Origin: Blakeslea trispora | Lineage: Eukaryota > Mucoromycota > Mucoromycetes > Mucorales > Choanephoraceae | Length of the DNA stretch: 64,000 nucleotides | Direction: 5' to 3' | NCBI GenBank assembly: GCA_025331445.1 | Contig: JAIWNE010000010.1 | Span: forward strand, 1 to 64,000 | Shown: piece after piece, positions 11,427-23,590 of the stretch | Position numbering within the stretch: position 1 is the first letter of the stretch | How the letters are laid out: each line of letters begins with the position of its first letter | Translations under genes and position numbers: made by a program | The notes under the pieces: generated by a model | What the model saw: only the letters and a program-made list of their open reading frames with translations | What the model was told of the DNA's origin: nothing | The model's database searches: none

Positions 11427-14400
11427 ATGACATCCAAAGAGAATCCAAAATATCAGTTTGAAGAAGTGTTTGTTGAGAATGGTGAATTTGGTGAGATCGG
11501 CGATGTTGTAGATGTATCAGGTAGTCTTGAGATATGTTTCTTATTGACTCTTGCTGACTTTCAGACTATCGATAGCTGCCGTCACTGAATACCATCAATT
11601 GGAGAAAGAACTGTCTCGGATTAGTCGCACATCCTCCATGCCTGTCAGCAAGATAGAAGAAGGTGAAGTTGAAGCTGAAGAGTTTAACTTGAGTGAATTC
11701 CTACATGGCATGTCAGAAAATCAAAGACAAGCAGGGCACCACTCAAAGAGCTTAGGTGTCACTTGGAGAAATCTTACAGTAGAGGTAACAATCAGGATTT
11801 CTAGTTCTATTTTTTTTTTGTTAGGTAGATTAATATTTTACAACGCAATAGGGTCTTGGTGCTGAAGCATATACCATCCCCACAGTTGTCAGTGGTCTCT
11901 TTAAATACCTTCAGTTTTGGAATTTATTCAAAAAGAAGCACAACAGTGTCAAAGTAATTCTCAAAGACATTTCTGGCTTTTGTAAAGATGGCGAAATGCT
12001 TTTACTTTTAGGTCGTCCTGGTTCTGGATGTACTAGTCTGTTGAAAATTATTTCCAATATGAGAGAATCGTTCACGAATGTCAAGGGAATTGTCAGCTAT
12101 GGTGGTATTGACCATAAAACCTTTGCTCGCCGCTTCCATGGTCAAGCATGTTATAACTCAGAAGAAGATCAGCATTATCCAACGCTAACCACAAAGCAGA
12201 CACTTCAGTTTGCCCTTAGAACAAAGACTCCAGGAAATCGTCTACCTAATGAGACGAAGAAAGAATTTATTGATAAAGTCCTTTACCTTTTGGGCAACAT
12301 GTTGGGTCTTACAAAACAAATGGACACAATTGTCGGTAACCCTTTCTTTCGTGGTTTGTCAGGAGGCGAACGCAAGCGTTTGTCAATCGCTGAACAGATG
12401 ACGACACAGAGTACCATCAACTGCTGGGACTGTTCCACAAGAGGTTTAGATGCGGCATCTGCCCTTGATTACACAAGATCGCTTCGTATCATGACAGACG
12501 TGTTTCAAAAAACCACAGTGGCCACTCTTTATCAAGCATCGAATAGTATCTTTACTCTGTTTGATAAACTGATTGTGTTGGATGATGGCTATTGTCTCTA
12601 TTTTGGTCCTACTTCTCAAGCAAAAGAGTATTTTGAAAATCTTGGCTTTTATTGTCCTCCCCGAAAGTCGGTTCCTGACTTCTTGACAGGCATTTGCAAC
12701 CCAATTGAACGAGAGATAAAGCCAGGCTATGAAGACTCTGTACCTCTTACTGGAAGCCAATTCCAAGCTTGCTTCTATGAATCTTCCATCTACAAAGCCA
12801 TGATGCATGAGCTTGATGAGTATGAGCTCTCTTTTGAACAAAATAACCAAGGAAATAAATTCAAAATGGCCATGGACGAAGAACATCAAAAAAGAGCACC
12901 CAAGAGCTCTCCCTATGTTGCTTCCTTCTATCAACAAGTGAAAGCCCTGACGATTCGACAATATTATCTTTTAATAAAAGACCAACAAGCTTTAATCTCA
13001 AGATATGGTACCATTCTCATACAAGCTTTGATTACTGCATCTTGCTTCTACAACCTTCCAAATGATGGCTCCGGTGCCTTTTCTCGTAGCGGCGCTGTCT
13101 TTTTTTCTTTATTGTTCAATGCTCTTGTTTCTCAATCAGAACTTGTTCGCTTCTTGATGGGTCGACCAGTGCTTGAGAAACATAAGCAGTACGCTCTATA
13201 TAGGCCATCTGCGTTTTATATTGCTCAAGTCATTATGGATATACCTTATGCCCTAGTTCAAGGTAAGAGACATTGAAAACAACAGAGTTTCGGTGCATTA
13301 ATAATGAACTTGCCTTTTTATTACAGTTTTGTTGTATCAACTATGTGCTTATTTTATTATGGGTCTTAACCTGTCAGCTGCACGCTTTTTTACTTTTTTC
13401 ATTGCCTTGTTCTTTATTAATTTGTGCATGAATGGGTTTTTCCGATTCTTCGGCGCAGTTACCTCCACATTCTTTTTTGCGACACAGTTCTCAGGTATTG
13501 TTTTGATTTCAGCAATATCTTATTGTGGCTATGTTATTCCATATCCAGAAATGCATCCATGGCTTTATTGGTAACTATAGAAGAGAGGGTTTATATCATA
13601 ATTAGTTTACTCATTTTTTTTAAGGATATACTGGATAAGTCCTATTGCTTATGGCTATAAAACATTGTTGATCAATGAGATGAAAGGACAAAAATACTCG
13701 TGCGAAGGAATAAGAAACGCTGTGCCTGCTGGACCTGGATATGATGACTGGAACTACAAAGTATGTACAATGGCAGGCGGTAATCCAGGTGAAAACTTTG
13801 TGCTCGGTGACAATTACTTGATAAACAAACTTTGGTGGGATTCAAATCATTTGTGGGCACCTGATTTCATTGCTGTTGTTGGCTTCTTTGTTGTGTTTAC
13901 TGTAATGATTTGCTTAGCTATGGAATTCAAAGGACTGAACACAGTTGGCTCCCTCACTAAACTCTATATTCCTGGAAAAGCACCCAAACAACGATCTGAA
14001 GAAGAAGAAAACGAACTAAAACGCAAGCATACAAGTCACCTTGATGCCATGGACCAGACAATGGAAATCGTCACCACAGGAACCACTTTCTCTTGGCAAA
14101 ATGTCAACTACACTGTGCCTATTAAAGGTGGAGAAATACAGCTCTTGAACAATATAAATGGAATAGTCAAGCCAGGGCACCTTACAGCACTGATGGGTTC
14201 TTCAGGTGCTGGTAAGACAACTCTTCTTGATGTCTTGGCAAGAAGAAAAACGATCGGCAAGGTAGAAGGTAGATTGTACTTGAATCAAGAGGCTCTCATC
14301 AACGATTTCGAACGAATCACTGGTTATTGTGAGCAGATGGATGTACATCAACCAGCTGTCACAGTACGAGAGGCTCTTCAGTTTTCTGCCAACTTGCGTC

Positions 14401-15980
14401 AGCCCTATGAAACTCCCCAATCTGAAAAAGATGCCTATGTCGAGCAAATCATTCATTTGCTTGAAATGGAAGATATTGCAGATGCTCAAATTGGCAGTGT
14501 GGAAACAGGTTTCGGTATCTCTGTTGAAGAACGCAAGAGACTCACTATTGGTATGGAACTCGTCGGTAAACCTAAACTACTTTTCTTGGATGAGCCAACA
14601 TCTGGACTCGATGCTCAAAGCTCCTTCAACATTATTCGCTTCATTCGCAAGCTTGCTGACGCTGGCTGGCCAGTTCTATGTACCATTCATCAGCCTTCTG
14701 CCATATTGTTTGAACATTTTGATCATCTGCTACTTTTGGTTCGAGGCGGACGTACCGCTTACTATGGAGAGATTGGTCCTGATGCCCGTACGATGATTGA
14801 CTATTTTGAGAGACAAGGCGGTCCTATATGTACACCTTCTGCAAATCCTGCTGAATACATTCTTCAAGTCGTTGGCGCAGGTACAGCATCCACTCGAAAT
14901 AAGCGAGACTGGGCAGAAGTTTGGGCAAACTCACCTGAGGCAAAGGCGCTTGAAGACGAGCTGGAAGACATTCATGCCACTGCTGATCAAAATCCAAAGA
15001 GACATGCTATGACTTATGCCACACCCTTTTTTAGACAATTCTACCTCGTGCACAAGCGAATGGTGCTGACTTACTGGAGATCGCCCGATTATAATATTGG
15101 AAGATTTACTACAATTATGTTCACGTCATTGATCAATGGTTTTACTTACTGGAAAGTCGGAAACAGTGTATCTCAAATGCAAAGCCGACTCTTTGCCTTG
15201 TTCTCTACCTTTTTGATTTCCAACATCTTGATTATTCTCTCTCAACCAAAGTTCATGACAGAAAGATTGTATTTTAGACGCGAATATGCCTCTCGTTACT
15301 ATGGATGGATTCCGTTTGGTATCTCTGTTATTCTTGTTGAAATTCCCTATATCCTATTCCTTGCTGCCTTCTTCATGTTTGGCTTTTACTGGACGATTGG
15401 CTTGGTCAATACGCCTGAGACTGTAGGTTATTTCTATTTACTTACTATCTTTTTCGTCTTTTGGGCTGTTACCCTCGGTTTTGTCATTGCTTCAATTGCT
15501 GAGATCCCTACCATGGCTGCTGTCATCAATCCACTTATTATATCTATACTCATCTTGTTCTCTGGTTTTATGCAACCTCCTCAAGCGATGCCTGCTTTTT
15601 GGAGGGACTGGATGTATTGGCTAAACCCTTTCCATTATTTTATCGAGGGCCTATCGACCAACGAGCTATCTCATATTGAGGTGCAATGCAACGATCACGA
15701 TCTAGTCAAATTCTTACCTCCACCTGGCCAGACTTGTGGTGAATATACAAAAAACTATTTTGATTATGGTGCCACGGGCTATATTGATAATCCAGATGCA
15801 GTTCAACCTGAGCTCTGTGGTTACTGTAGCTTCAAGAGTGGCACTGAATACTATACTACCACTTATGGCTGGGATGCTTCACATAGATATAGAAACCTAG
15901 GCATTATCGTTGCCTATTTTATATTTAATGTCATTTGCTTTGGAGGCTTGGTCTACTGGAAGCGAAAGGACAGACGATAG
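11427..15980 (+). CDS. PDR-type (ABCG) full-length multidrug ABC transporter
   Basis: Exons 11427-11520, 11576-11784, 11852-13262, 13327-13570 and 13625-15980 encode about 1437 residues in the NBD1-TMD1-NBD2-TMD2 order of the fungal pleiotropic drug resistance family. NBD1 (from residue ~150) has a degenerate Walker A with Cys for the usual Lys (GRPGSGCTS), a canonical signature (LSGGERKRLSIAE) and an altered Walker B (CWDCSTRGLDA). NBD2 (from ~840) has a standard Walker A (GSSGAGKTT), a divergent signature (SVEERKRLTIG) and a normal Walker B (LLFLDEPTSGLDAQ). This asymmetry is typical of PDR pumps, which keep one working ATP site. Both membrane domains are present, and a Cys-rich extracellular loop (CNDHDL to CGYCSF) precedes the last helix. 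Likely a plasma-membrane exporter of hydrophobic compounds; substrate unknown. Confidence 0.95.
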
Positions 15981-17274
15981 AGTTGCTTTTATTTTTTATG
16001 AATACATGTAGTTTTATATAAATATTTGTTAATACCAATAATCTTTGATGTTTAAATAAAGAATTGTTAATCTATAAACTAACTTTGGCGTAACAAGAAA
16101 GAGAGAGTTCACTTTGTTTGGTTTGCTAATTGAAATTCTAGATTCGATTCAAGGGCTTTCTGTATTTGAGGGTTATACTTGAATCGAGCGACTGTTGTAC
16201 CTTTGTCACTTTTTTTTATTACTTCAATCTAAAGCTCTTTCAAATTAACGTTTTTCAAGTCAAAGACCAAGCTATAGTTTAGATTTGGGAATCGACAGAT
16301 GGAATCAAGAAGCATAAGAAACAAATGCATAGTTACAAACAACAAGGTACGCTAGCAAAGTACATCAAAAGCTGTGTTTGATATACATTAAAGATTGGGA
16401 TACATCTTTCAGCAAATTTAATTATCCTTTACATAGCTTTAGTTCAAACAACAATTTATTCTCATGAAGCTTATTTGTAGTCTACAAATGATAGAATCTC
16501 CAATTGCACTCATGAAGCTTATTTACTTACTTGAGATGAAGAATGTACTTGTAGCAATCATGAGAGAAAGAAACAAAAAGGTTTGTTCTTGAATCAATCC
16601 ACTTTACATTTTATTAAACATTCATGAAATTGATCAAGTTGTCGTGAAAGATTTTATTGTTTTTTCCAAGACAAACAAGACAAGAATTTGATTTGGAGCA
16701 AATCCAAATAAACTTTTTGAAGTAACAATTGAAATAACGATATAGTTGTAGACTCGTTCTGTTATCTAAAAAAAGGGTGGTATGTTCAAGCATCATATTA
16801 CAAAATCACTATGCATGAACCTATGTGTTATTTTGACTTTATTGGCAAGACAATAGAGCCAACAAAAGCAATGTAGTGCATTTAGAGTATTGTCATTCTC
16901 TCTCATGTATCTTTCCCATCACAGATGAGCTTCATCTAGCAATGGTAACAAGTGTCCTTTTCTGGGAGGTTTCACAGAGCAAAGTTAAAGCAAAGAGCAT
17001 CTCTGGTAGTATGATTTTAAACCGAGACTTGGCTGTTGTGTGCTTTTCTGACATATTATTCATCTTCTTTATCCATTAACCTTTCATCTCTTGTTTGAAT
17101 AAACATGATATACATACAATCAACTTTCTTGAGAATAATAACTTTATCTTCCTTTCATGGGAAAAGAGATAAAGTGATACAACTATGTGTATGTGAATTA
17201 TTTCTTATATCATATAAACCTTGTTTTTCTTTACTCTTTTTTTTTCATCTTTTCTTTTCTTAATACACATTTAA
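15981..17274. other. Intergenic between ABC transporter and GH5 gene
   Basis: No gene seen. A 15-base sequence, tcatgaagcttattt, occurs twice (about 16463 and 16511). The last 60 bases before the GH5 start are pyrimidine-rich. Confidence 0.5.
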
Positions 17275-18819
17275 ATGGAGTTTGTTAAAGTCAAGGGAAC
17301 CAAATTCTATCTTCATGATAAAGTGTATCCCATCAAGAGCGCCAACTATTGGCAAGGCATGAATTTGGGTGCTTCTGAGGATCAAGGCGGAGATAAAGCA
17401 CGTTTACGTAAAGAACTAGATCAAATGAAAGCTATGGGCATCAATAATCTACGCGTCATGGCTAGTTCAGAAGGGCCTGATGATCAACCTTATCGTATGC
17501 GTCCTAGTCTTCAAATATCGCCGGGAGTTTACAATCAAGCTATCTTTAAAGGCTTAGATTATCTATTAGATCAAATGGGTCAACGTAATATGACAGCAGT
17601 CAGTAAAGTATAAGAAAAACAATTCATTTTCAAATACCTTATTTACCTTTTTTTTTTTTTCTGAAAGTGACCTTGAATAATTTTTGGCAATGGAGTGGAG
17701 GGTAAAAAAAAAAAGAAGAAAGAAATCATGTATAAAAGTAAACAGGATACTAACAGAGTATAGGTTTGGTCAATATGTGGCATGGGTTACACAAGAAAAG
17801 ATTCCTTATCCTGTAAAAGATTATGATCCATTTGTCAAATTCTGCAAGAGGTTTTATGACGATCCTGTTGTTCGTGACAAAGTCAAGGCGCTTTATTATG
17901 CTCATATACGTAAAGTACAAACAAGAACCAATACCTATAATCAAAAAGTTTATAACAAAGATCCTGTTATTATGAGTAAGTAAATTTGTTCATGCAAAAA
18001 AAAAAAAAAGGTGACACAAATCATAATTACTTTCCCCCTTTCCTTTTATTTAAAGGCTGGCAGATTGCCAATGAGCCTCAATTAGGACCAAAGGATTGGT
18101 ACATTGAGACAGCTCGATTCATTAAAGAAGGTGCGCCTCATCAATTAGTTTCTGCTGGTATAGAAAGTAAAGAAGACCAAAAGGATTTCAACAATGCTCA
18201 TGACAATAAATATGTTGATTATTGTACTTGTCATTGTTGGGTTGAAAAGTAAGTTGTAGAGGAAAGGGAGAAAAAAAAAAAGACGATGCTGATGAGGTGA
18301 TGGTTTTTAATATGATCAAGTTGGGGAAAATATAATGCAAGTGAGCCTACTGGTGCTAGTTTGAAAAATGCAAAGCAATTTGCAATTGATTTCATCAAGA
18401 CACGAGGAAACTGGTCTCGTGAGATCAATAAGCCCATCATTATGGAAGAGTTTGGAATGGCTCGAGATGCTTGGCGAAATCCACAGGATCCTGACTACAA
18501 GTATTTGCCTTCTACACCTACAACACATAAAGACGATTATTATGCTACCATCTTTAAGCAAATTGAACAAAGTCCTGTCTTTGCTGGCGATGGTTTTTGG
18601 GCTTATAGTGGTCTAGGTCGATCTACAGATACAGCAAATGCATTCAACATGACCTGGTTAGGTGGTAAGTGAAGAAATCGAGATATAAACAAGAAATGAT
18701 TTTGACTTTCTTTCATAGACCCACCTCATGAACCTAAAGGCTGGTACGGTGTCTATAATATAGATACAACAGTACAAGTCATTCAAAATCATTTCATGCA
18801 ATTGGATCAAAGAATATAA
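17275..18819 (+). CDS. GH5 family mannanase-like glycoside hydrolase, no signal peptide
   Basis: Six exons: 17275-17602, 17668-17701, 17764-17975, 18056-18248, 18321-18664 and 18719-18819, giving 403 residues. The fold resembles fungal endo-1,4-beta-mannanases: IKSANYWQGMNLGA near the start, an MGINNLRVMAS strand, TLNNFWQWSGG, the acid/base glutamate in WQIANEPQ, YCTCHCWVENWGKYNA, and the nucleophile glutamate in IIMEEFGMARD. Both catalytic carboxylates are intact. The protein begins directly with the catalytic domain (MEFVKVKGTKFYLH). Most secreted mannanases carry a signal peptide and often a carbohydrate-binding module; neither is visible, so it may be cytosolic or unconventionally secreted. 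A missed upstream exon cannot be excluded. Exon 2 is only 34 bp. Confidence 0.88.
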
Positions 18820-19142
18820 AAACGTGTAGCTAATCTCGAAAAAAAAAAGGGAGAAGTCTGTGTATAATAAAGAAAGAAAGAGAGAAATTCATGCTTTCTG
18901 TTGTATGAACTAAATACTGTAGATCTGTAGTTTCTTCTCCCATCTCTCTCTCTCTAATATTTTTTTTTGATTATGAAATTGTTTCCCCCTCCTTATGTAA
19001 TTTGAGTATTCTCCTTCTACTATTGACATGAGTTACATGGATTCTTCTCCCTTTCTTCTTGCCCCCCTTAATTTTAACTTGTAATTTTTCTATTTGTTTC
19101 TTATTCTTTCCCAAGAACTCCTTGAGTCGGAAAATAATATGA

Positions 19143-19173
<31 letters not shown>

Positions 19174-19728
19174 TTTTATTTTATTAGTGACAAGTCAATC
19201 TTTAATCAGATAGACATAAAACAAAAAAAAAATCCTCTCCTCCCTCCCCTTTTTTATATGTGAATTCTTTTTTTTTTTTTTACTTTTTTTCTACTTTATT
19301 CATGGCTGTAAAGAAAGATAGCCGGTACATTTACCGCTTAAATAAAAAAAAGAAAAATATGAAGAAAAAAAAAAGGCAGAAATAATAAAAAAAAAAAAAA
19401 AAGAAAATGGGACATTCCTATTGTAAAATCCGAAATATCAAACCCGTCAGAATTCCCTTTTTATTATTATATTCAAGAAATGCTCCTGAAGATCAAAATT
19501 ATTTGACGCTTTTCTTATGCAATTTTACATTTTGTGTCTCTTCTTTTTTCTTTTTTATATTTGATATACTTTTTCCCAAAAATAAAACACACGTTGCTAT
19601 CTCCTATTTTAAAGTGTGTACATTTTCATATATTTTAAATAAATAGATAGAAAGTGAGAAAATCAAGAAAGAGAATAATAATCCCCTTCTCTTTACTTTA
19701 CTTTCGTTTTTACTTTCATTCATTATCC
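18820..19728. other. Intergenic, homopolymer-rich
   Basis: No supportable gene. It contains a run of about 26 T at 19147-19172, more T tracts near 19267-19282, and A tracts near 19365 and 19388. Confidence 0.55.
19147..19172. repeat. Poly-T homopolymer (about 26 bases)
   Basis: Uninterrupted T run seen directly, followed by ATTTTATTTTATT. Length may vary with sequencing. Confidence 0.9.
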
Positions 19729-20757
19729 ATGACAACGTCCATGCCTTTGTTGAACCAGACTATCTCACCATCTATGCCTATGCCCATCAGCCCACCCAAG
19801 ACACCAAAGGAAGAAGAGCTGACAGTATCTGCCAGAATGTTAATGCATCATCCATTAGATCCAGCCTTTACAGAAAAATATGTACTCGGCCAAGAATTAG
19901 GCAGCGGAGGTTTTGGATTTGTGGTGGTTGCACATGAACGACAGACAGGCATTGAACGTGCTGTCAAATTCATTATTCGCAAAAAAGTACCTTCCAGTGC
20001 TTGGGTAATGGATGCTGAAATGGGTCGAATTCCAATGGAGATCTATACCTTGCGTCACCTCAAACCATCCCAACATCATTCAGTACTATGATGCTTATCA
20101 AGACGATGTCTTTTTCTATCTCGTCATGGAGCTTCATGGCCACCAATGGAACCATCCTAACTCACCCTTACTCCGATCACCTGATCTCTCGCACACCTCT
20201 CAATCGACCATAGAAGACGAAGACGACTTTACTCCGTTCGTACGACGTACCTCATGTGACTTGTTTGAGTGTATTGAGCAACACAAGCGATTTGAAGAGC
20301 CTTTGGCTAAGCTGATTTTTAAACAGATTGTGGCCTGTGTCGCTTATATGGATCGAGTCGTATATGTCATCGAGACATCAAGGATGAAAATATCGTCATT
20401 GATCAAGATTACCGAGTCAAGTTGATTGACTTTGGCTCTTCTGTTCTGATTCCACGGGATCATGCTTACTTTAGTCGGTTCTACGGTACAGTCTCGTTTG
20501 CTTCACCAGAGATTCTGATGGCTCAACCTTATCGAGCCGAACCTGCCGAAATTTGGTCTCTTGGAGTCTTGTTGTTCACTCTCTTGTTTGGTGAAATTCC
20601 TTTTCCTGATGCTAAGGCGGCCTTGGATGGGCGTAGAATGAAGCCTAAATTCTCTGTTTCTCATGAATGCAACCATCTCATGGATTGCCTCTTGAGAAAA
20701 AATCCCGAACATCGATTGACTATTCATGAAGTACTAAAGCACCCATGGCTCTGTTAA
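19729..20757 (+). pseudogene. PAS-kinase-like Ser/Thr kinase, reading frame broken twice
   Basis: Kinase-homologous sequence runs across the whole interval but in three frame segments. The first (from 19729) has the glycine loop LGSGGFGFVV and the lysine of RAVKFIIRKKVP. The middle (about 20066-20360) continues HPNIIQYYDAYQDDVFFYLV and the DLFECIEQH segment. The last (from ~20368) has HRDIKDENIVID, LIDFGSS and the APE-like FASPEILMA. The first junction is a run of three A at 20062-20064: one base fewer would restore frame. The second, near 20350-20367, restores the original frame. No GT-AG intron of plausible size fits either site. The arrangement resembles the kinase domain of PAS kinases (Psk1 type), without any PAS domain. 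Either a young pseudogene or two sequencing errors. Confidence 0.65.
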
Positions 20758-21803
20758 ATGGCGTCACTCTATTCCACTCTATCCCTTTTTCTCTCTCTCT
20801 CTCTCTTATTTAAAACTCCACGCACTTATTCTTTCTTGAAACCCGCATCAGTCCTATTTTTCTAAAATTATACACACTTCATTATTTTCATACAACCATT
20901 TCTCTTATTGTTTTTTTTTTGCATGTTATCTTTATTGTTATTGTCCTAAGATCCCCCCCCTTTCACCTTTTTTTTTTTATTATTATTTTATTTTATTTTA
21001 TAATATTGTCTTTATTTTTTCTTTTTTTTTTTTGTACCTATGCCATTCCATCATTTCAAAATAATAATAATAATCATCATCGTTTTTAATAATAAAAAAA
21101 AAAAATTCTTATCTTGAATTAATCAAAACTCTAAAAAGGGGGGGGGAGTTATGTTGTGATTTCTAATTTGATATAAAATAGCGATAAAGTATACTAAACT
21201 GTGTGTGTTTTTATTTCCTCTTTTATAGTCAGTGGAATCACTAATATGAGTTTAAAAAAAGACAATTATAAATGGGTGTGGAACATTTGACAAATAATTT
21301 ATTTTGGGAAATAAGAAACATATATTACAAAAATGAAAGAGAAAAAAATGCGAAAAAAAACTACACATGAAACTATATATAAATATATGTAAAGAGGGGA
21401 TAAACCTTCTTGTGAATGACAAACTAGAGAGAGAGAAGAAGAGAGAAAGAGGATTTTTTTGGGGGGATAAAATCATACATAGCGTATGTATGATTTAAGA
21501 AAGGCGGTATAACATTTATATAAAATGAGACAAAATTTTCTCTCACTCTCTCACTCTTTTCTCTCTGCATAAATGTTGCTTTTGAATAATGTGATGAAAT
21601 GAACAACATTTCGGTATGCTGCATGGAGAGAGAGAGGGGGGGGAAGACAAAGAAGGTATAAGTGTATACATACATAAATAGATATATAGTATGTGTGCAT
21701 GTGTGTGTGTGTGTGTGTGTGTGTAGATGAGTATATATAGAATATATAAGAGAGGAGTGGAGAAAAAAAAAAGGGGATAAGGGGGGAATAGAGAGAATTG
21801 TGA
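20758..21803. other. Intergenic, low-complexity
   Basis: Long T/A tracts, CT and GA simple repeats (about 20790-20806, 21425-21450, 21534-21565) and a GT microsatellite. No gene supported. Confidence 0.55.
21691..21724. repeat. (GT)n microsatellite
   Basis: An alternating GT tract with a single CA interruption (atgtgtgcatgtgtgtg...), lying about 80 bp past the 3' end of the minus-strand gene that follows. Confidence 0.9.
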
Positions 21804-22147
21804 TTAAATACAGATCTCTTGAACATTGTATAATGGTTGAGAATTGGAAGTACTCGAACCATCATCACTGGCTGAATCTTCTTCTTCTGCGGATTCACCT
21901 TCTGACATGGCTCTTTCGGCTAACATGCGTTCCATATCTCTTCTCCATTGTGATTTCATTGTCAATAATTCAAGCATATCTTTATAAGTCAATTTAGCTA
22001 CTTCTTGTGCTGTTCGATCTAAACAAATAAAATAAGAAATTAGAAAATCGAAACAAGAATAAACTTATTCAATTTACCGTAATCTTCATTAGCAAAAGTA
22101 GAGATAAATTCGACGTCGCAGGAGAATTGAACTTTTTTGGCACTCAT
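21804..22147 (-). CDS. Small acidic-tailed protein with PP1-docking-like motif
   Basis: Two exons on the minus strand, 22147-22078 and 22018-21804, join in phase to give 94 residues. I do not recognise a named family. The N-terminus MSAKKVQFSCDVEF contains K-V-Q-F, which fits the RVxF consensus used by regulatory subunits to dock on protein phosphatase 1. It is followed by a YDRTAQEVAKL element and a charged helical segment (MLELLTMKSQWRRDMERML). The C-terminus is Ser/Glu/Asp-rich (EGESAEEEDSASDDGSS), as in casein-kinase-2-type acidic tails. The motif is seen; a PP1 role is inference from a short, commonly occurring pattern. Confidence 0.72.
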
Positions 22148-23198
22148 GATTTCAATTTGTTTTAAGGTGGTTTCTTTCTCCAGAGGAAAAGACAGATAAA
22201 AGTTGAATTGATCAGTAGAAAGAGAAAAAGAAAGTAATCAAAATAACAAAAAAGAAATAATAAATCTATTTATATTTTTATTTCAACCTGCTTTTATTGT
22301 TTCCGCGGAAACCAAAAGAGGCAATTCTAAAATTGGAATTCTTTACTGAATTGTCTCTCCTATTTGAGTTTTGCAGTGACAATCTTTTTTTCTGTCTCTC
22401 TCACTCTCATTCATTCTTTTTTCTCTTTCTTTCCATTCTCTCACTGTGATAAACGCATCAGAAAAAAACTAGCCTCGGGAACACATGGCTATTATATCAC
22501 TATTTTGATAGAAAGTTTTTCTCTCTTTTTTTTTTTTAATATTTTACATTGCAATACTACTATTTTGAATATATTCAATTCAGTCATATAATTGAAATAG
22601 GCTTTTCTCTCTTTATATATGAACCTTTTGCACTTTAATTCATATTTGTATTGTTTCTTTTTAAAATGAGAGAAAAAAAAAATCAGCTTATTTGTTTGTA
22701 CGCGTGAGTTTTAAAATGAAAAACCGGTATTAAATGTGTCTTAAAAAAAAAATTCGGGTCATCTTCTTTATCGGCGGCATTTGTAAAAACAGAGTTCCAT
22801 AACTAACTGAGCCCTTCAAACTATTCTAAAGCACGTGCCTTGTTTGTCAGTACAAGCCATACAGGCTTTAAGATTGCCATATTTGTATAACAGCTTAGCA
22901 TTTTATGCTTTTTCAAGAATCCAACGTGACATACTCTATTGGTCAATGAGCTGTCACTTAATAAAGCAATTGAACGTGGGTCAAAACACGCGTTTCATTT
23001 CTTTTATTTTATAAAAGTAAATTGAACCGTGCCCATTTTATTTCTTTCTTAAATTGTTGATTCTAGAATCCATTACAACTTTTATGCACGAGCTTCTGAT
23101 TGAAAGCCCGCTTCATAGAGCATTAAGGAGGGGACCAAAAATCCATTTCTTTTCTCTCTCTTTTTTCTTTTCTTCATATTATTCTTTTCTTATAAACG
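22148..23198. other. Shared promoter region between divergent genes
   Basis: About 1 kb between the minus-strand acidic-protein gene and the plus-strand ECL1-like gene. It holds a perfect 14-bp palindrome at 22299-22312 and pyrimidine-rich sequence at 22378-22445 and 23150-23190. No gene seen. Confidence 0.6.
22299..22312. promoter_or_regulatory. Palindrome with CCGCGG core, candidate zinc-cluster factor site
   Basis: The 14 bases gttTCCGCGGAaac form a perfect inverted repeat. Its core TCCGCGGA equals the pleiotropic drug response element bound by Pdr1/Pdr3 in yeast, a typical everted CGG site for Zn2Cys6 factors. It lies about 150 bp upstream of the minus-strand start at 22147. Conservation of that code in this lineage is not known to me, so function is inference. 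Confidence 0.4.
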
Positions 23199-23590
23199 AT
23201 GGATCTCTCTTGGTGCATTATGTGCGATAGTCGAATTCCTGATGAAATGACAATGGTAAATAATACATAAAAGCAATCCATTGAACTTCAAACTAAAATC
23301 TGTTGTTTTAGGCAAATAGTTCACTTTACTGTTCTCAGGAATGCAGACTAAAAGACGAACACGGGCATACTACCACTACCACTAAAGCTGAACAAATGAA
23401 GCCACCTATTCTCAAATCATGGATGACCAAGAAGTCCACTGCCAAGCATCATTTCTATCGTACCAATGCTCCTAGCACAGTCTATCCTTGGGTACCTAAT
23501 CATCGAAAGCGTAGAGGTTCTGCTGTCTTACAGGCTAGACGATGTAGTCAACCCAATGCTCTATATCCCACCACCAACTTGATTCGTTAA
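23199..23590 (+). CDS. ECL1/2/3-family zinc-binding protein
   Basis: Exons 23199-23255 and 23312-23590 give 111 residues. The N-terminus LSWCIMCDSRIPDE followed by SSLYCSQECRLKDE is the CxxC...CxxxC zinc-binding pattern of the small Ecl1-type proteins that extend chronological lifespan in fission yeast. Length and N-terminal motif position match that family. The rest is basic and low in predicted structure (HHFYRTNAPSTVYPW, NHRKRRGSAVLQARR) and may be a nuclear-localising tail. The intron falls exactly between the two cysteine pairs. Role in starvation or metal response would be by analogy only. Confidence 0.75.

Noticed and set aside
12446..12961. Minus-strand frame of 171 codons inside the ABC transporter
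   Set aside because: Antisense to NBD1 with no independent motif.
21551..21898. Minus-strand frame of 115 codons rich in Tyr/Ser/His-Thr repeats
   Set aside because: It is the translation of a GT microsatellite and GA tracts, and part of it overlaps the real small gene.
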